Shown piece after piece: positions 1 through 12,100 of a stretch of 64,000 nucleotides of DNA. A program made the position numbers and the translations under genes. Every line of letters starts with the position of its first letter. The stretch's first letter is position 1. The stretch covers positions 1,860,001-1,924,000 of the forward strand of contig MSED01000015.1 in NCBI GenBank assembly GCA_002099365.1, read 5' to 3'. The DNA comes from Phialophora verrucosa (taxonomy: Eukaryota; Ascomycota; Eurotiomycetes; Chaetothyriales; Herpotrichiellaceae). The notes beneath the pieces were generated by a model. That model was not told the origin of the DNA, did no database searches, and saw nothing but the letters and a program-made list of their open reading frames with translations.

Positions 1-719
1 AATCGCAAAGCCCTCACACTCGCTATTCGAAGGGAAATGTAGTGGGTGGACGACTGACATGAGATTCGAGATCAAGAATTATACCGATGCCTCCATGGTG
101 TTGTTCTTCCCTTGCATGTGAATCATCATGGGTTTTCTGTTCATTGATATAGGCAGAAAGCCTTCAAGGTGACCAAAATGAAACCCTGTCAGCAAGAGAA
201 TATTAGCAACAACACAACACGACGGCTGCTGTTCGGAAGCCATGACGGCGTTTTGCAGGGTTGTGGAAGATTGCTCCCTGGATGTCGTGAGCTCGATCAA
301 ACCCGTAGTTCAAGAGAAGCGAAAGCAATTCTCTTGTCATCAGCTGTTGCTTGGACTTCCGCATCACCCTAGTTGGAGAGCCCCGAAACTGACAGTTTAG
401 GCCCCGGCAGCCCCAAGTCTAGGGGCCACGATTTCTATCCCTGCGGGGAGCGTTAGGCGCTACGGACCATAGCCGACCATCTCCGCCGCAGACACCGGAT
501 CCGGCGAGGCGTCCAACCTGACAAAAGCTTTCACTTCAAATCTCCCATCATCCTGTCTGTAAACACAGCCGGCCTGAATGAGCGCATCGATGCCTTTGAC
601 TCTGGAGGTGAAAGACGTGATCACAAAGACAGAGTGCCCCGAGACTTGGACAGCAGAATACAAAATGTCGGTTCACCCTCACCATGTTTCTAAGCCGAGC
701 ATAGGAATCATTTCCCACA
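1..719. other. Left edge, mostly noncoding
   Basis: No convincing complete gene is seen before the reductase that starts at 720. Short open frames exist on both strands but lack ATG starts or recognisable domains. The only stretch with protein-like composition is on the minus strand at 460-663, listed separately. The right part must contain the promoter of the reductase. Confidence 0.5.
460..663 (-). pseudogene. Possible C-terminal gene remnant
   Basis: A 67-codon open frame without an ATG start ends in a stop at 460-462. Its composition looks coding (for example GIDALIQAGCVYRQDDGRFE), but I recognise no family. Any upstream exon would have to lie inside the oppositely oriented reductase gene that begins at 720. 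It is therefore either a decayed 3' end of an older gene or a chance frame. This is inference from composition only. Confidence 0.15.
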
Positions 720-1964
720 ATGTCTTCTTCCCCTGTGCAGAACTTTGGCCTAATCCGTGAATGCACTGGCCGAGCCGTCCTCAGGCCCATTGCCAACCCT
801 AAACTCCCGGGCGACTATATCCTGGTTCGAACTGTAGCAGTTGCACTCAATCCAACAGACTGGACCACTCTCGACGCTGTCGGCAACGACGGGACCATCG
901 TCGGTTGCGACTACGCCGGAATCGTTGAAGAGGTCGGCAAAGATGTGAAGAAGAACTTCAAAAAAGGCGATCGCGTTGCGGGTTTCGCCCACGGAGGTGT
1001 CTAGGTTCACGATTCCCTTGGAACACGACAACACTGACCGTCTTGCAGGCAACGATATCAATGCCGAAAATGGAGCCTTCGCCAGATTCATCGCCGTCAA
1101 GGGACACCTCCAGTTGCACATCCCAGAGGGCGTGAGCTTCGAGGCTGCGTGCACAGTAGGAGTTGGAATCGGGACATTGGGCTTTGGGCTCTACAATGTC
1201 CTCGGCCTCCCTTTGCCTGGGACGACGGAGGATATCGAGCCGAAGTCGATCCTCATCTACGGTGGTAGTACAGCCACGGGCACTCTTGCGATCCAGTTCG
1301 CGCGACTGTAAGTTTCTATGGCCAGGACGAACATAAATGGTACATACTAAAGGCTGCAATTTCTACGCAGATCCGGGTGGGAGGTCATTACCACTTGCTC
1401 TCCAAAGTATTTCGGGTTTATGAAGGAACTTGGCGCGACCTTCGTATACGATTATGTAGGGGACCATTCTCCTGCTCTTCAGTGGAGACGTGGCAGACTG
1501 ACAACTTTGTGCCCTACTAGCATGATCCTGACGTGGGCGCACGCATCAGGGACGTAACGGGTGAAAAACTCAAGCTTGCCTTCGATACGGTTTCCCTGGA
1601 CTCGACTGCGAGGATCTGCGCGGAAGCAATCGGCGCCGATGGAGGCATCTATTGCAACCTCCTGGATGTGGACTGCCCACGTCGGGACGTACGGTCGGAG
1701 TTCTTCCTCGCCTACAGCCAGTCTGGCGAGCCCTTTATCTTTGAAGGGGAGTATTTCGAAGCACAGCCCGAGCATTTCGTGTTTGCGTCCAGCTTCGCCG
1801 CCGTTGCTGAAAAACTATGGCATGAAGGGAAGTGGAAGCCACACCCACAACGCGTTGAGCGTGGTGGCTTCTCTCGCGTCCCAGACGGGCTGCAGCAGAT
1901 GAAAGAGGGTAAGGTCAGCGGAGAGAAGCTGGTTTACCTGGTTGATGAGACAGAGTGGCCTTGA
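720..1964 (+). CDS. MDR-family trans-enoyl reductase / zinc-type oxidoreductase (ToxD-like)
   Basis: Predicted NAD(P)H-dependent reductase of the medium-chain dehydrogenase superfamily, in the branch that includes stand-alone enoyl reductases of fungal polyketide pathways. Four exons join in frame: 720-996, 1049-1307, 1371-1455 and 1521-1964, giving 354 residues. The N-terminal GroES-like part contains VALNPTDW and the GCDYAGIVEEVG signature. The cofactor fold starts at ILIYGGSTATGTLAIQFA, split by an intron just after FAR. Structural zinc cysteines are not apparent, as in most trans-ER proteins. It is convergent with the ring-cleavage dioxygenase at 2043-3093, with stops only about 80 bp apart. 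No polyketide synthase is in the window, so the substrate is unknown; a role in aromatic catabolism is possible but inferred. Family assignment is firm. Confidence 0.85.
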
Positions 1965-2042
1965 TTACACAATATAGAAGGACGGCAAACCCTCCAACGT
2001 CGCTCGGCTCGCTTGCTTGCGGCCCAGGCGCGCCACAGTGTT

Positions 2043-3093
2043 TCATTTCCTCATGAGCACGAAATCGTGCTCCAAGATCCAAAACCCAGTCGTCTTCTTA
2101 CCAGCCGAGTCCACTTTTTCGAGCATGTCAATGTCGAACTCCTTTGCCAATGCCGCGTCTTCCGACCACACAAACTGCTTGATGAGGCTCTTCTTGACGC
2201 CGAAGACCGGGTCCAGGGCGACATTCTCGCTGTCGTTCGAGTAGAGTGCCGTGGTCAACCGGACGCATTCCGGATGTTGAAGTACGAAGTGCTGTTTGCC
2301 ATTTCAAGACCCTGTCAGCATACAGACCCGGGCACTTTGATTTCGGAAATAGATAGATTCCACCTACCACATGGGCTGGCCGGACATTCGACCTATTGAG
2401 CAATCGCAGCAAGACACCGACGGGACCATCGTACGGAATCGGGTAGTCAACGGCGCGGACGCCCACGAGCGCAAACCTGCCTTGTTCGTCCGTGTGGAAG
2501 ATGCCCCGACAGTCCGGCTCGTCCTTCTCGGGATCTTGCATGTCGTAGAAGCCGTTGCCATTGGTTTCCCACACATCGACCGCGGTGCCCGCGAGCGGTG
2601 CGCCATCCGTGTCAGAGACGGTTCCCCGGATAAGCATGGGTTCCCCGATGGCGCCTTTGGACGCGATTGACTGGCCGATTTCGAACTCGTGAGCGTCATT
2701 ATGAAACGGACCCAGCACCGACGATTCTGTCGCTCGAGGAGCCGTCGGGTTGTTGATCGCGTCGACCAGTGCCGAGATACCAATCACATCAGACAGGAGG
2801 ATCATCTCTTGTCGATCTGGTGTGCAGAATTGGCCGACCTGAGAAGATGGGTGAGCTTTACATAAAACGAGTGGGTTGACCCTCTTGTCCCGCACCTCTG
2901 TGAGATATTGCCATGCTGCCTCCCATTCCGCCGTGGTCAGTTTGGTGTCCCGGACGAAATCATGCGAGTATTGTATCAGTTTCGAAAAGACGAACTTGAG
3001 TCGTTCGCTCTCGATGTTTGAGCTGAGTTTGATGACGTGCGGTGTGAGGTTGTCGATGGTGAGATCGTCTGGTGACAGTTTGTTGTTCGCCAT
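2043..3093 (-). CDS. Hydroxyquinol 1,2-dioxygenase (intradiol ring cleavage)
   Basis: Non-haem Fe(III) enzyme expected to open hydroxyquinol (or catechol) to maleylacetate-type products in cytosolic aromatic degradation. Three exons on the minus strand: 3093-2896, 2838-2368 and 2291-2043, giving 305 residues, the normal length for the family. The 57-nt first intron keeps the frame open, so without splicing it would add 19 residues inside the conserved YLTE/VGQFCTP region. Predicted iron ligands are Tyr164 (GFYDMQ), Tyr202 (YPIPYDGP), His222 and His224 (RPAHVHF); the second intron falls between Val223 and His224. The N-terminal dimerisation helices precede VGQFCTPDRQE. The start ATG is at 3093. 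Choice of hydroxyquinol over catechol rests on resemblance and length. The adjacent convergent reductase could act in the same pathway (inference). Confidence 0.88.
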
Positions 3094-3618
3094 GGTCGCA
3101 ATGGGCAGGGTTCATTATCGGGGCGCGAGGAAGCGATGCTGTGTCCTTACTCTTATAGAAGAACGTTCAAGATACTATGATTTGACGCTGGCCTGATGCA
3201 GGGTAGAATTCCGCTTGATCATCCATGGTCGGTGCTGTGAACGGTCACAGTGCCGGTATGAGTCAGCTTGACCACAGTGCCCGGTGAAGTGGCTAATTTG
3301 TCCCAGCTTCGTCTGTGCCTGGACTACAACGACTCAATGGGGAAATACGCCATTTCCAACTTTGACGGAAACCTGGAGACCTGGTGGAATGTTCCGATTT
3401 TGGTTTGCGGCCATTACTAATGCCGGTGCTCCCTTTTTCTGGGGTAATCCCGATCTCTGCCATGCACGACATCTGCGGCCAGAGCCTTGGATGAGCGGTT
3501 TGGGGCGCTATGTATTGTCAATCCCCATGAAACAAGTGGTGTGCTTTCTTCCCTTCAGAACATGCCTTGTTGTGCTCTTCACCCCGGTCGAGCGCTACCA
3601 CAGGCTCGAGGTCCTAGA
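3094..3618. other. Intergenic region upstream of the dioxygenase
   Basis: This holds the dioxygenase 5' flank and the 3' flank of the BTB gene. A plus-strand open frame from 3284 to 3721 has no recognisable domain and overlaps the BTB 3' end, so I treat it as chance. No repeat or RNA gene was noticed. Confidence 0.5.
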
Positions 3619-4438
3619 CTATCTCCGTGGGCTGACGGCGGTCACTTCTGAATCCCAGTCCATATCAGCGGCGCAGCATGGACTCTTGACTTCCGTTTCC
3701 GAAGGTGGCATCCTATCGTGACATCGACGACAAATACACTCGACGTAATCCTTCGCCCCCTGGTGAAGAACATCAAAGGCAAATTCAGGCACATCTAAAC
3801 ATGTTTGCCTCCATGCTTCGTACTGCCCTTGAGTTTCCGTCAGCTTCCTCATGTGGGATCGAGCGCAAAAGCTAGCCTTCCTTCGCATAGCGACAACTGA
3901 TACGTGGGTAGACTCGTAAGTGTAGGGAACCGACAGCAGGAACTCGGCGGCATTCCAATCATAGTACCCGGCTGATTCGTATTTCTCCGTTGCTTCGAGA
4001 GCTACACCTGGGAGGCCATATTTGGTCGCAGCCGCAAAAACTTTCGCGTGACCGAGGAAGGGGTTGGCGGGAAACTCGGCGTAGTCCGCGCGATAGCAGC
4101 ATTCTATCAGTCTCTCGATAATCTGGGGCTCATCGTCTGGAAATTCAATCATCGCAGTCCGAGATTCCTAGGACGGATTAAAAATATAAGCTCGTAATAG
4201 GGTTGACAAAGCTGACCTGACAGTCGTTAACACAAGCAGCTTTGAGGAAGGGTGACTGAGAACAGAGGACCACGCGGTGCACTCGAAGCTCGGTCTCTCC
4301 GCATTTGACTGTTAAATCTGCGAAATCGGTACTTTTGTGGGCGCTACACTCAAAATCAGCACTTGGTGACGTTCAAATTCTGATCCGCGGGAGTGCGTAC
4401 TCTGAGAGCCAGGAGCGTGGATCGGGATCGGGAGCCAT
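3619..4438 (-). CDS. BTB/POZ domain protein
   Basis: Predicted protein-interaction factor; BTB proteins often serve as adaptors of cullin-3 ubiquitin ligases or as regulators. Three exons were assembled: 4438-4401, 4343-4217 and 4167-3619, giving 237 residues. The BTB core is clear: STDFADLTVKCG, then HRVVLCSQSPFLKAAC, then MIEFPDDEPQIIERLIECCY, covering about residues 15 to 110. The first exon encodes only 12 residues plus two bases (MAPDPDPRSWLS) and the second begins by completing Asp. The C-terminal third has Cys-rich pairs (CICRRCHDR, CCAAD) that could bind metal. If only the open frame at 4152-3619 were taken, most of the BTB fold would be lost. Neighbouring genes give no functional hint. 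Partner unknown. Confidence 0.75.
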
Positions 4439-5515
4439 CGTCTCTCAGTTCTAGTTTACAAGCTTACTTCAGGCGACGAAAGGAAACAGCAAGAGTGAAG
4501 ATGTCTTTAGAAGGAAAGTACGGCTGGACTTGAAGGCAGACTGAGGGCAGGCTGAGCAGAGGGTGAAGCACAATTCCTGGGCAAATCATGCTGAGGGCAC
4601 TTTGAATATTGTCGCCCTTGAATTTCGAGTCCGCCATCAGTCGATGAGCATGAGATCGTGTGACTTGTTCGACGATTTGGTCTCGAAAGAGCTGCTTAAT
4701 TTGAGGTTAATGAAGGACCGTCGGCGAGGACTCCTGGTATAGGACCGGTGCGTCACCGATGCGTTCTTCCATGTCATTTCTCGAGGCTTGCAGTCCTCCT
4801 CTCCTGCAATAGAGGATTCATCAGAGTCCATTCATCTGAAAAGAACAGCAACTCGACCAGTGGCGTGGAATCAGTCAGGGATGGGCGCTCTCTTTGATCA
4901 GCAAGTTTGGCCCTCGCGCTGAAAGGTCGGTTACACTACTCGTACCGTAATTGAAGCTGTCGCAATCACATGCGGGTTCGTCTCTACTTGCACCACTCGT
5001 CTACTCGTACTCCTACTCGTAAACTACCAAGGGTTCCGGGCTCTTAGAGGGAACTGGCAAGCAGATCATCCGGCTGATGGGTCCCTCTTTAGGGACTAGC
5101 AAGACGCAAGCAGATCGCCCCTTTTTAACCGAAGCAGCTCGAACCGAAACGAAGATCGGCTTGCCGGAAGCAGGGCTCGTTGGGGCCGCTATCGATTGGC
5201 TATTTGCAGGTTGCCGTCGTCGGGCTTCAGCCATCAGCGATCTTTATGTCAAATCTCCCGGCGATTCGTCCAAAGCGCGAATCTTCGTCCACCCCCCCTG
5301 TGCGTGATGCTTAGGCCCGAGTCTCGACCTCGAGCTTGACGACTCGATCAGCGACTTGCATTTCTCTCCACGCCTTGCGCTCGCCCAGAATTTAGCTTTC
5401 AAAATCGACGCCGCGAACGCCCGTGGATGCAAAAATGTCTCGACGGCCTCTCTGGCGCGACACCTGACCGCCGACGCCTCAACACACAACCACGGGCTAG
5501 ATATGAACTCTGTCG
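4439..5515. other. Divergent intergenic region, BTB and CSC1 promoters
   Basis: About 1.1 kb between divergently transcribed genes. Short frames are present without recognisable products. A small cluster of related CTACTCGTA/CACTCGT units lies at about 4993-5022, with another CTACTCGTACC near 4936. I see no RNA gene. Confidence 0.5.
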
Positions 5516-8500
5516 ATGGCTACGACTGACCCGCGAGTGGGCTCCGCCCGCGACAATTCAACAAGCCCCGGGTTGTCGCGTCAGATAGCCGGCTCCAATT
5601 CGTCCTCAGGCAGAAATCTTCTGGCAACTATAGTCCCCGTCTTGATATGGGCCGCCATTTGCATCATTATATTCATAATACTGCGGCGCAAATGCTCTCG
5701 CGTTTATGCTCCGAGATCGTTGCTGAGAAGTCTGGAACCTCAGTATGTCATCCCTCCGGGAAAAAAGTGCAACTTGGAGCTGATAACGCGCCCGTAGCGA
5801 AAGGAGCCCTCCTCTGCCCAATGGGTGGTTCAGCTGGTTCCGGGACTTTTACAAAATACCTTCAGTCTTCGTACTCAACCACTCGTCCCTGGATGGATAC
5901 TTGTTTCTCCGCTTTCTTCGAGTTCTTGGTGTGATGTGTCTGGTTGGGATCGGATTGCTTTGGCCGATCCTCCTCCCATTGCACGCGACGGGAGGTGCAG
6001 GTAATCGCGAGTTGGACGCCTTGACGTTGGGCAATGTCGTTAGTCCCAACCGGTTCTATGCTCACGCCATCCTGGCCTGGGTCTATTTCAGTGAGTAGTC
6101 TTCAGCTTCTCTTGCAAGAGGGCTTGGGGCCTAACCATGTCGCGCAGTTTTCATCTTATACATGGTCTCCCGTGAGTGCGTGTACTACATCAACTTACGC
6201 CAAGCATATCTTCTTTCGCCATTTTATGCGAATCGGCTGTCATCTCGAACGGTGCTGTACATGAACGTACCTCGACAATACCTGGACGAAGACAGGTTGC
6301 GATGGATGCTCGGAAACTCAGTCAAAAGGATTTGGATCCCACAAACCACTGACGAGCTGGACCGAATGGTTAAGGAAAGGGAGCAGACAGCCATGCGGCT
6401 GGAGAAGGCTGAATTCGCACTGATCAGGATGGCGAACTCTGCAAGGACCAAAGCGCTCAAAAAGACACAGAGCGAGGACGGCAAGAGACATAGCTCTGCA
6501 TCTGTTTCCGACCACGATCTGAAGGACGAAAGCATCAATCCAGCTCCGAAATCTACTGCTGCCGCCGAAGCGGTGCGGGTGTCAGACAGTTCGGACGTCA
6601 CGTCTAGCCCTGCGGAGGACAGTCGAGAGCGGAACCTACCTGATGTCAACGGTTCAGTGGCATCTCAATGGATTCCTCACAGCTCGAGACCCCATCATCG
6701 ACCGATTGCAAATTATGGGCGTCGGGTCGATACGATCAAGTGGGCGAGAAACCAAATCAAGAAGTTGAACTTGCGGATTGCCAGAGTCCGACGGGACCTG
6801 CTGTTCAAGACCGATGGTATGATGCCTTCGGTTTTCGTCGAGTTCGAGACGCACACGGACGCACAGCACGCTTATCAAACTTTGACCCACCATCGTCCCT
6901 TGCACATGGCGCAACGCTATCTTGGTGTACGCCCGTTCGAGATTTTGTGGGACTCATTGTCGATGTCCTGGTGGGAAACAATTGCTCGAAGGTTCCTCAT
7001 CAAGGCGTTCATCACCGCATTGATCATATTCTGGGCTATTCCATCGGCACTTGTCGGCACGATATCCAACATCGAATATCTTTCAGAGAAGGTCGTCTTT
7101 CTCGGATGGATAGCAGATCTGCCAGGCGTCGTGACTGGTATCATTAGTGGCGTCCTTCCCGCTCTGGCATTGTCTCTCCTAATGAGTATTGTCCCTGGCA
7201 TATTGAGATGTAGGTCTTTCCGCTAGTCTGCATAGACCATTCTCTAACCATTACAGATTGTGCAAGGCTCGGTGGAGTCCCCACCCTGACCGGGATCGAG
7301 CTTTATACCCAGCACGCCTACTTTGCCTTCCAAGTCGTCCAAGTCTTTCTGATCACGACCCTGACCTCGGCAGCGTCAGCAGCCGTTACAAAATTACTTG
7401 AAGACCCTACCACCGCGAAGGACTTGCTTTCTCAGAACCTTCCCAAGGCGTCGAATTTCTACCTATCATACTTTCTCCTGCAGAGCCTTGCGCTCGGATC
7501 TGGTGCGCTTGTCCAATTTGGCAATCTATTTCACTTTCATGTGTTTGAGAAGTTCGCGAATAACCCTCGGAAGACATATTTGAGGTGGCATCGACTGCGA
7601 CGGATCCATTGGGGAGGCGTATTCCCTGTGTATACCAATCTCGGTGTCATTGGTAGGTGCCGCGGCACATCGATCTCCTCGTTTCAGCGGCTGACATGAC
7701 CACAGCTCTCACCTACTCGCTCATAGCGCCGATCGTCCTCGGCTTTGCTGCCGTCGGAGTCGGATTCTTGCATGTCGTGTTTCGCTACAACCTTATGTAT
7801 GTTTATGATTCCGAGGTCGATACCAGAGGGCTTGTGTATCCCCGAGCCCTGATGCAATTGCTCTTGGGCTTGTATTTTTCAGAGATTTGTATGATTGGCC
7901 TTTTCTCGCTCAGGGGCGCTTATGTCCCTGTCGTGTTGACAGCGATCCTGCTGGTTCTTACGGGTCTGGTGCACACCTCGCTCATCGATGCGCTCGGGCC
8001 TCTTTTGTGGAGTCTTCCGAAGAGTTTGACCAAGGAAGAGGACCAACACTTGCTCGGAAGCCGTCCAACAAATGGACGTGCTCAGGATTTGGAGGATGTT
8101 GAGCAGTATCAGCAACCGGACGACTTCCTGAACGACGAACCTGAGCATGTGAATGGTGAAAGCAGGGCACTGGAAGGCGCAGATGGGACATTCAATGCCC
8201 TAGGAGGAGGTGTCAAGACCATGCTCAAGAAGAAATTCAAGCAGGAGCTGCCAGAGGTTAACCTGGCCATGGCTGCTGTGGGAGGATTCTGGATGAGATG
8301 GATCTCACCTGACCCACATCAGAAGTCGAATTTCCTCCTCCGGTGGCTGCACCCAGAAGTGTATTCTGATTACACTATTCTCCGCAAGATGGTACCGCAA
8401 GACCTACCGGATCCAGTGTACCCAGAGGAAATTGAGCGAGACATCTACTATCCACCTTCGATGATGATGAAGCCGCCTACTCTATGGATACCGAGAGATC

Positions 8501-8649
8501 CAGGGGGCATCAGTCGGCAGGAGGTGCGACACAGTGAGAAGGCCCTACCAGCTACGGACGAATATGTTAGTGTTGACGAGGAGGGGCGGCTGACGATCAA
8601 CCTTGAAGAGCCCAGACTTCTGTTTGATATTGATCGGTTACGATATTGA
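5516..8649 (+). CDS. CSC1/TMEM63-type stress-gated cation channel (DUF221)
   Basis: Membrane protein of the OSCA/TMEM63/CSC1 family, members of which are osmotically or mechanically gated Ca2+-permeable channels. Five exons: 5516-5742, 5798-6090, 6148-7209, 7257-7652 and 7706-8649, giving 973 residues. The first membrane segment is at about 31-57 (LIWAAICIIIFIILRR). The family's ERSPPLPNG-type segment appears only after splicing exon 1 to 2. HATGGAGNRELDALTLGNV and YINLRQAYLLSP are family hallmarks. The cytosolic RRM-like loop runs from about 200 to 415. A block of membrane helices follows (about 420 to 760). The tail contains the conserved external/C-terminal PHM7 extension (HPEVYSDYTILRKMVPQ, then PPTLWIPRDPGGIS). 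The start was chosen because the upstream overlapping ATG at about 5504 terminates after eight codons. Another Ca2+-channel gene, MID1, is about 8 kb away. Confidence 0.93.
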
Positions 8650-9123
8650 TGAAGTGGTTGGACACGTAGATACTAATTTACATTCTATCGTGACGGTTCT
8701 CCGTAAGCACACCTTGACTTGATGGTCTGTGACTGCGTGGTGAAGTGAAGTGAAAGTGAAATCGCAAGGCTGAAGGGAGGCTGCGACGAGGCTGCAGCAG
8801 GTTGGTGCGGGAAAGTGCAGCCGAGGCGCGAACTTTGTGATGCACGACACCTCGACTCGCAGTTTTGTGCAAGGACAGTCCTTGTCACCAACTTCAACTC
8901 TACCTCCGCCGCGCCTCAAGCTCAATTACGGCACTGAGTGTCTTGATCTCAGCTCGGATTCGACCACATCGCCAATCATCTTCATGCGCTGTTGCCTCAG
9001 AATCACTTGAGACCCTGGTTGTCTTTGTCCCAGCCCAGACAACAACCAGCTTGCATGTGCTGTCTGTCCACCATGATTTGATTCGCCTGAATCGACTGAA
9101 CTGTCATACCCCGCGAAGTCACC
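8650..9123. other. Intergenic region, CTR9 promoter
   Basis: About 470 bp between co-directional genes. A GTGAAGTGAAGTGAAAGTGAAA purine-rich run lies near 8738-8762. No gene is seen. Confidence 0.5.
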
Positions 9124-12100
9124 ATGGTGACAACAGTCGCTAGAAACGGCGGCGCCGCCAGCCTCACTAATGGATTAGCACCGGGCATTACACCTACGAC
9201 GCGGTTCTCTGATATCCCTTCTGCCATCGACATTCCGGTGTCCGGCGGCCTCGAGCCGGACGAAGCGGTGGAAGTCAATCTCGAAGATCACTTGGACGAT
9301 CCCGATGGAATCTGCCAGGTCTTGGAGAATGAGAAGGCTGCGAAGAACTTGTGGATTACTATTGCGCTTGCCTACGCAAAGCAAGGGCAGATCGATCATG
9401 CTATTGAGGTCTTGAGTAAAGGCCTCCAATCGTTGGCGAGAAGCGGGCCCAAGGATCGGCTGCCTCTGCTGGCTTGCGAAGCCTGGCTAAACCTGCAGAA
9501 GAGCAGACAAGCACCCCGTGTGCCACCAGAGAACCAGCAAGCCGTCGACGTGAAGACGAAAGACCACTACCTCCGAGAAACCTTGGCAAACATCAACGAT
9601 GCCCTGCGAATCAATCCCTCCTTCCCGCCCCTCCACCTCACTCGTGGTGTCCTGTCCCTCCTTCGAGCGTCCCTGCAAGCGTCCACCAAAACCGGTGCAG
9701 AAGCTGAAAGAACGGATCACCTAAAACAAGCGTTGAAGTCTTTCGATGACGCGCTGAAGAGCTCCGAGGGCCGTAACATGATGGCTGTCATGGGAAGAGC
9801 GAGGTCACTCTACCTGCTGAGGCAATACGGTCCCGCACTGCATGCATACCAAGATGTATTGGCCAAGATGCCAGGTCTCACAGATCCAGACCCGCGGATA
9901 GGCATTGGCTGTTGTCTGTGGCAGCTGGGATATCAAGACAGAGCGAAGATGGCCTGGGAAAGATCCTTGGCGCTGGATCCAGACTCCAAGGTCGCACATG
10001 CCTTGCTGGGAGTCTACTATTTGCATGAAAGCGCCAAATACCCTGCGTCGGATCCGCAATTCAACATTCTATACAAAAAGGCTATGATCGATCACACGAA
10101 GAAGGCGTACACGATCGACAAGAACTTCCCCCTCAGCTGCGCGACGTTCGCTAGCTACTTTCTGTTGACTGGCCGCTATGAGACCGTAGAACCGTTGGCA
10201 CGGAAAGCCATTGAACAAACCGACATCAACGCGGTCGCCAGCGATGGGTGGTATTTGTTGGCTCGGAAAGATCACAACAAAGGTGATCTGTCGAGAGCCA
10301 ACGACGAGTACAACAAGGCAGATCAAGCGCGCGGTGGCCTCGACAAAGGATACTTCCCAGCGAAGTTCGGTCTAATCCAGATTTTGGTCCAGACGCTGGA
10401 CATCGCAGGCGCCAAGTTCCGACTTGAAAATCTGGCACAGATCAATCGGCACGTCGAGGCCATGACTCTGCTGGGCTGCATCTATGCCGAAGAATCGTTC
10501 TCATCTCAGAGCACTGCCTCGAAAGAAGACAAAGCAACGGCTGCTCGGAAGGCAATCCAGTTACTCGAGAACGTCCGCAAAACCTGGAAGGACGAGAAGT
10601 CTCGGAACAAGCCCGACGAGTCTGTCTTGCTTTACCTAGCGCGGCTGTACGAGCAAGAGAACCCGATTGAGAGCTTGAAGTGCTTGCAAACCGTTGAAGC
10701 GATGCAGCTCGAAAAGATTCCGGATGAGGATAAGCCAGATCCCAACGAGGAAGAGGGAACTTACATCGCACAACTGCGTGAAAACTTGCCTCCTCAGCTT
10801 CTCAACAACATGGCTTGCTTCCTATACGGGCAAGAATCGTACTCGATCGCTCGCGAGACGTTCCAAATAGCGCTCAATGCATGTGTCAGGCTTACTGAGA
10901 AGCAAGAAGCCGAGAAGAAAGCTCTGGAAGAGGATAAGATCGCTGCCGACGACGTCGACAACAGTGACACTGATGCCTTGGTGACCACCATATCCTACAA
11001 CCTGGCCAGGACTTTGGAGGCGTTGGGCTTGATAGAGGAGGCTCAAAAGGTATACGAAGGTCTGCTTGCTAGGCATGCGGATTATACCGACGCTTCTGCA
11101 CGTCTGGCTTTCATAGCTTTGGAGTCATCACCTAGAGAAGAAGGACCACGAAAGATCCATGCCATCTACCAGAGTGATTACGGCAATACTGAAGTGAGGG
11201 CGTTGATGGGCTGGTACCATCACAGCGCAAAGAGGAAGACAAGCAACCTTGCAGAGGATGCTGAAAATCGACACTACAAGCATACCTTGCAAGGCTATGA
11301 CAAGCACGACCTCTACTCTCTCGTTGGGATGGGCAATGTTCATCTCACAATCGCAAGAGATATGCCTCGCAATACAGATCAGGAAAAGGAGAAACGAAGC
11401 AAAATGTACGTCAAAGCTTACGAGTTCTTCGACAAGGCTCTACAATTGGACCCGAGGAACGCCTACGCCGCTCAAGGTATTGCCATCGCTCTGTGTGACG
11501 ACAAGAAGGCATATTCCGATGCTCTGCAAATCTTCACCAAGGTCAAGGACACGCTTCGTGACTCTTCGGTAAACACCAATCTGGGCCACGTGATGACCGA
11601 ACTCCGGCAGTATCAACGAGGCATCGACAACTACGAGATTGCGCTGAGAAAAGAAGCCAAGGGCGAAAATGCACAGTTACTAGCATGTCTATCGCGGGCA
11701 TGGCTGTTGAAAGGCAAGGCTGATAGATCCATCCCTGCTCTGAACACTGCTCTCGACTACATGAAGCGCGCATTAGCCACCCAAGCCGACTCTCCTCACT
11801 TACAGTTCAACGTGGCTTTCATTCAATTCCAGATCGCTCAGCATGTCAACCAAGCCAAGGAAACAGACCGGACGCTGGAGGATGTGGACGCTGCTGCTGC
11901 TGGGTTGGAGGAAGCCATCGAGACCTTTGAGCGGGTGGCCAAGCACAAACAGCCTCCCTACCCTCGGACAGCCCTGGAGCAGCGAGCAGCTATGGGTAAA
12001 AATACGATGAGGAACCAACTTGAGCGACAGCGCGTAAAGCAAGCCGCCTACGAGACAGAAAATGCCACCAAGCTGAAAGAAGCAAAGGAGAGACGTGAGG

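Noticed and set aside
4637..4831. Minus-strand 64-codon frame starting MDSDESS
   Set aside because: Short, lies in the divergent promoter region, and has no recognisable feature apart from Ser/Lys richness.
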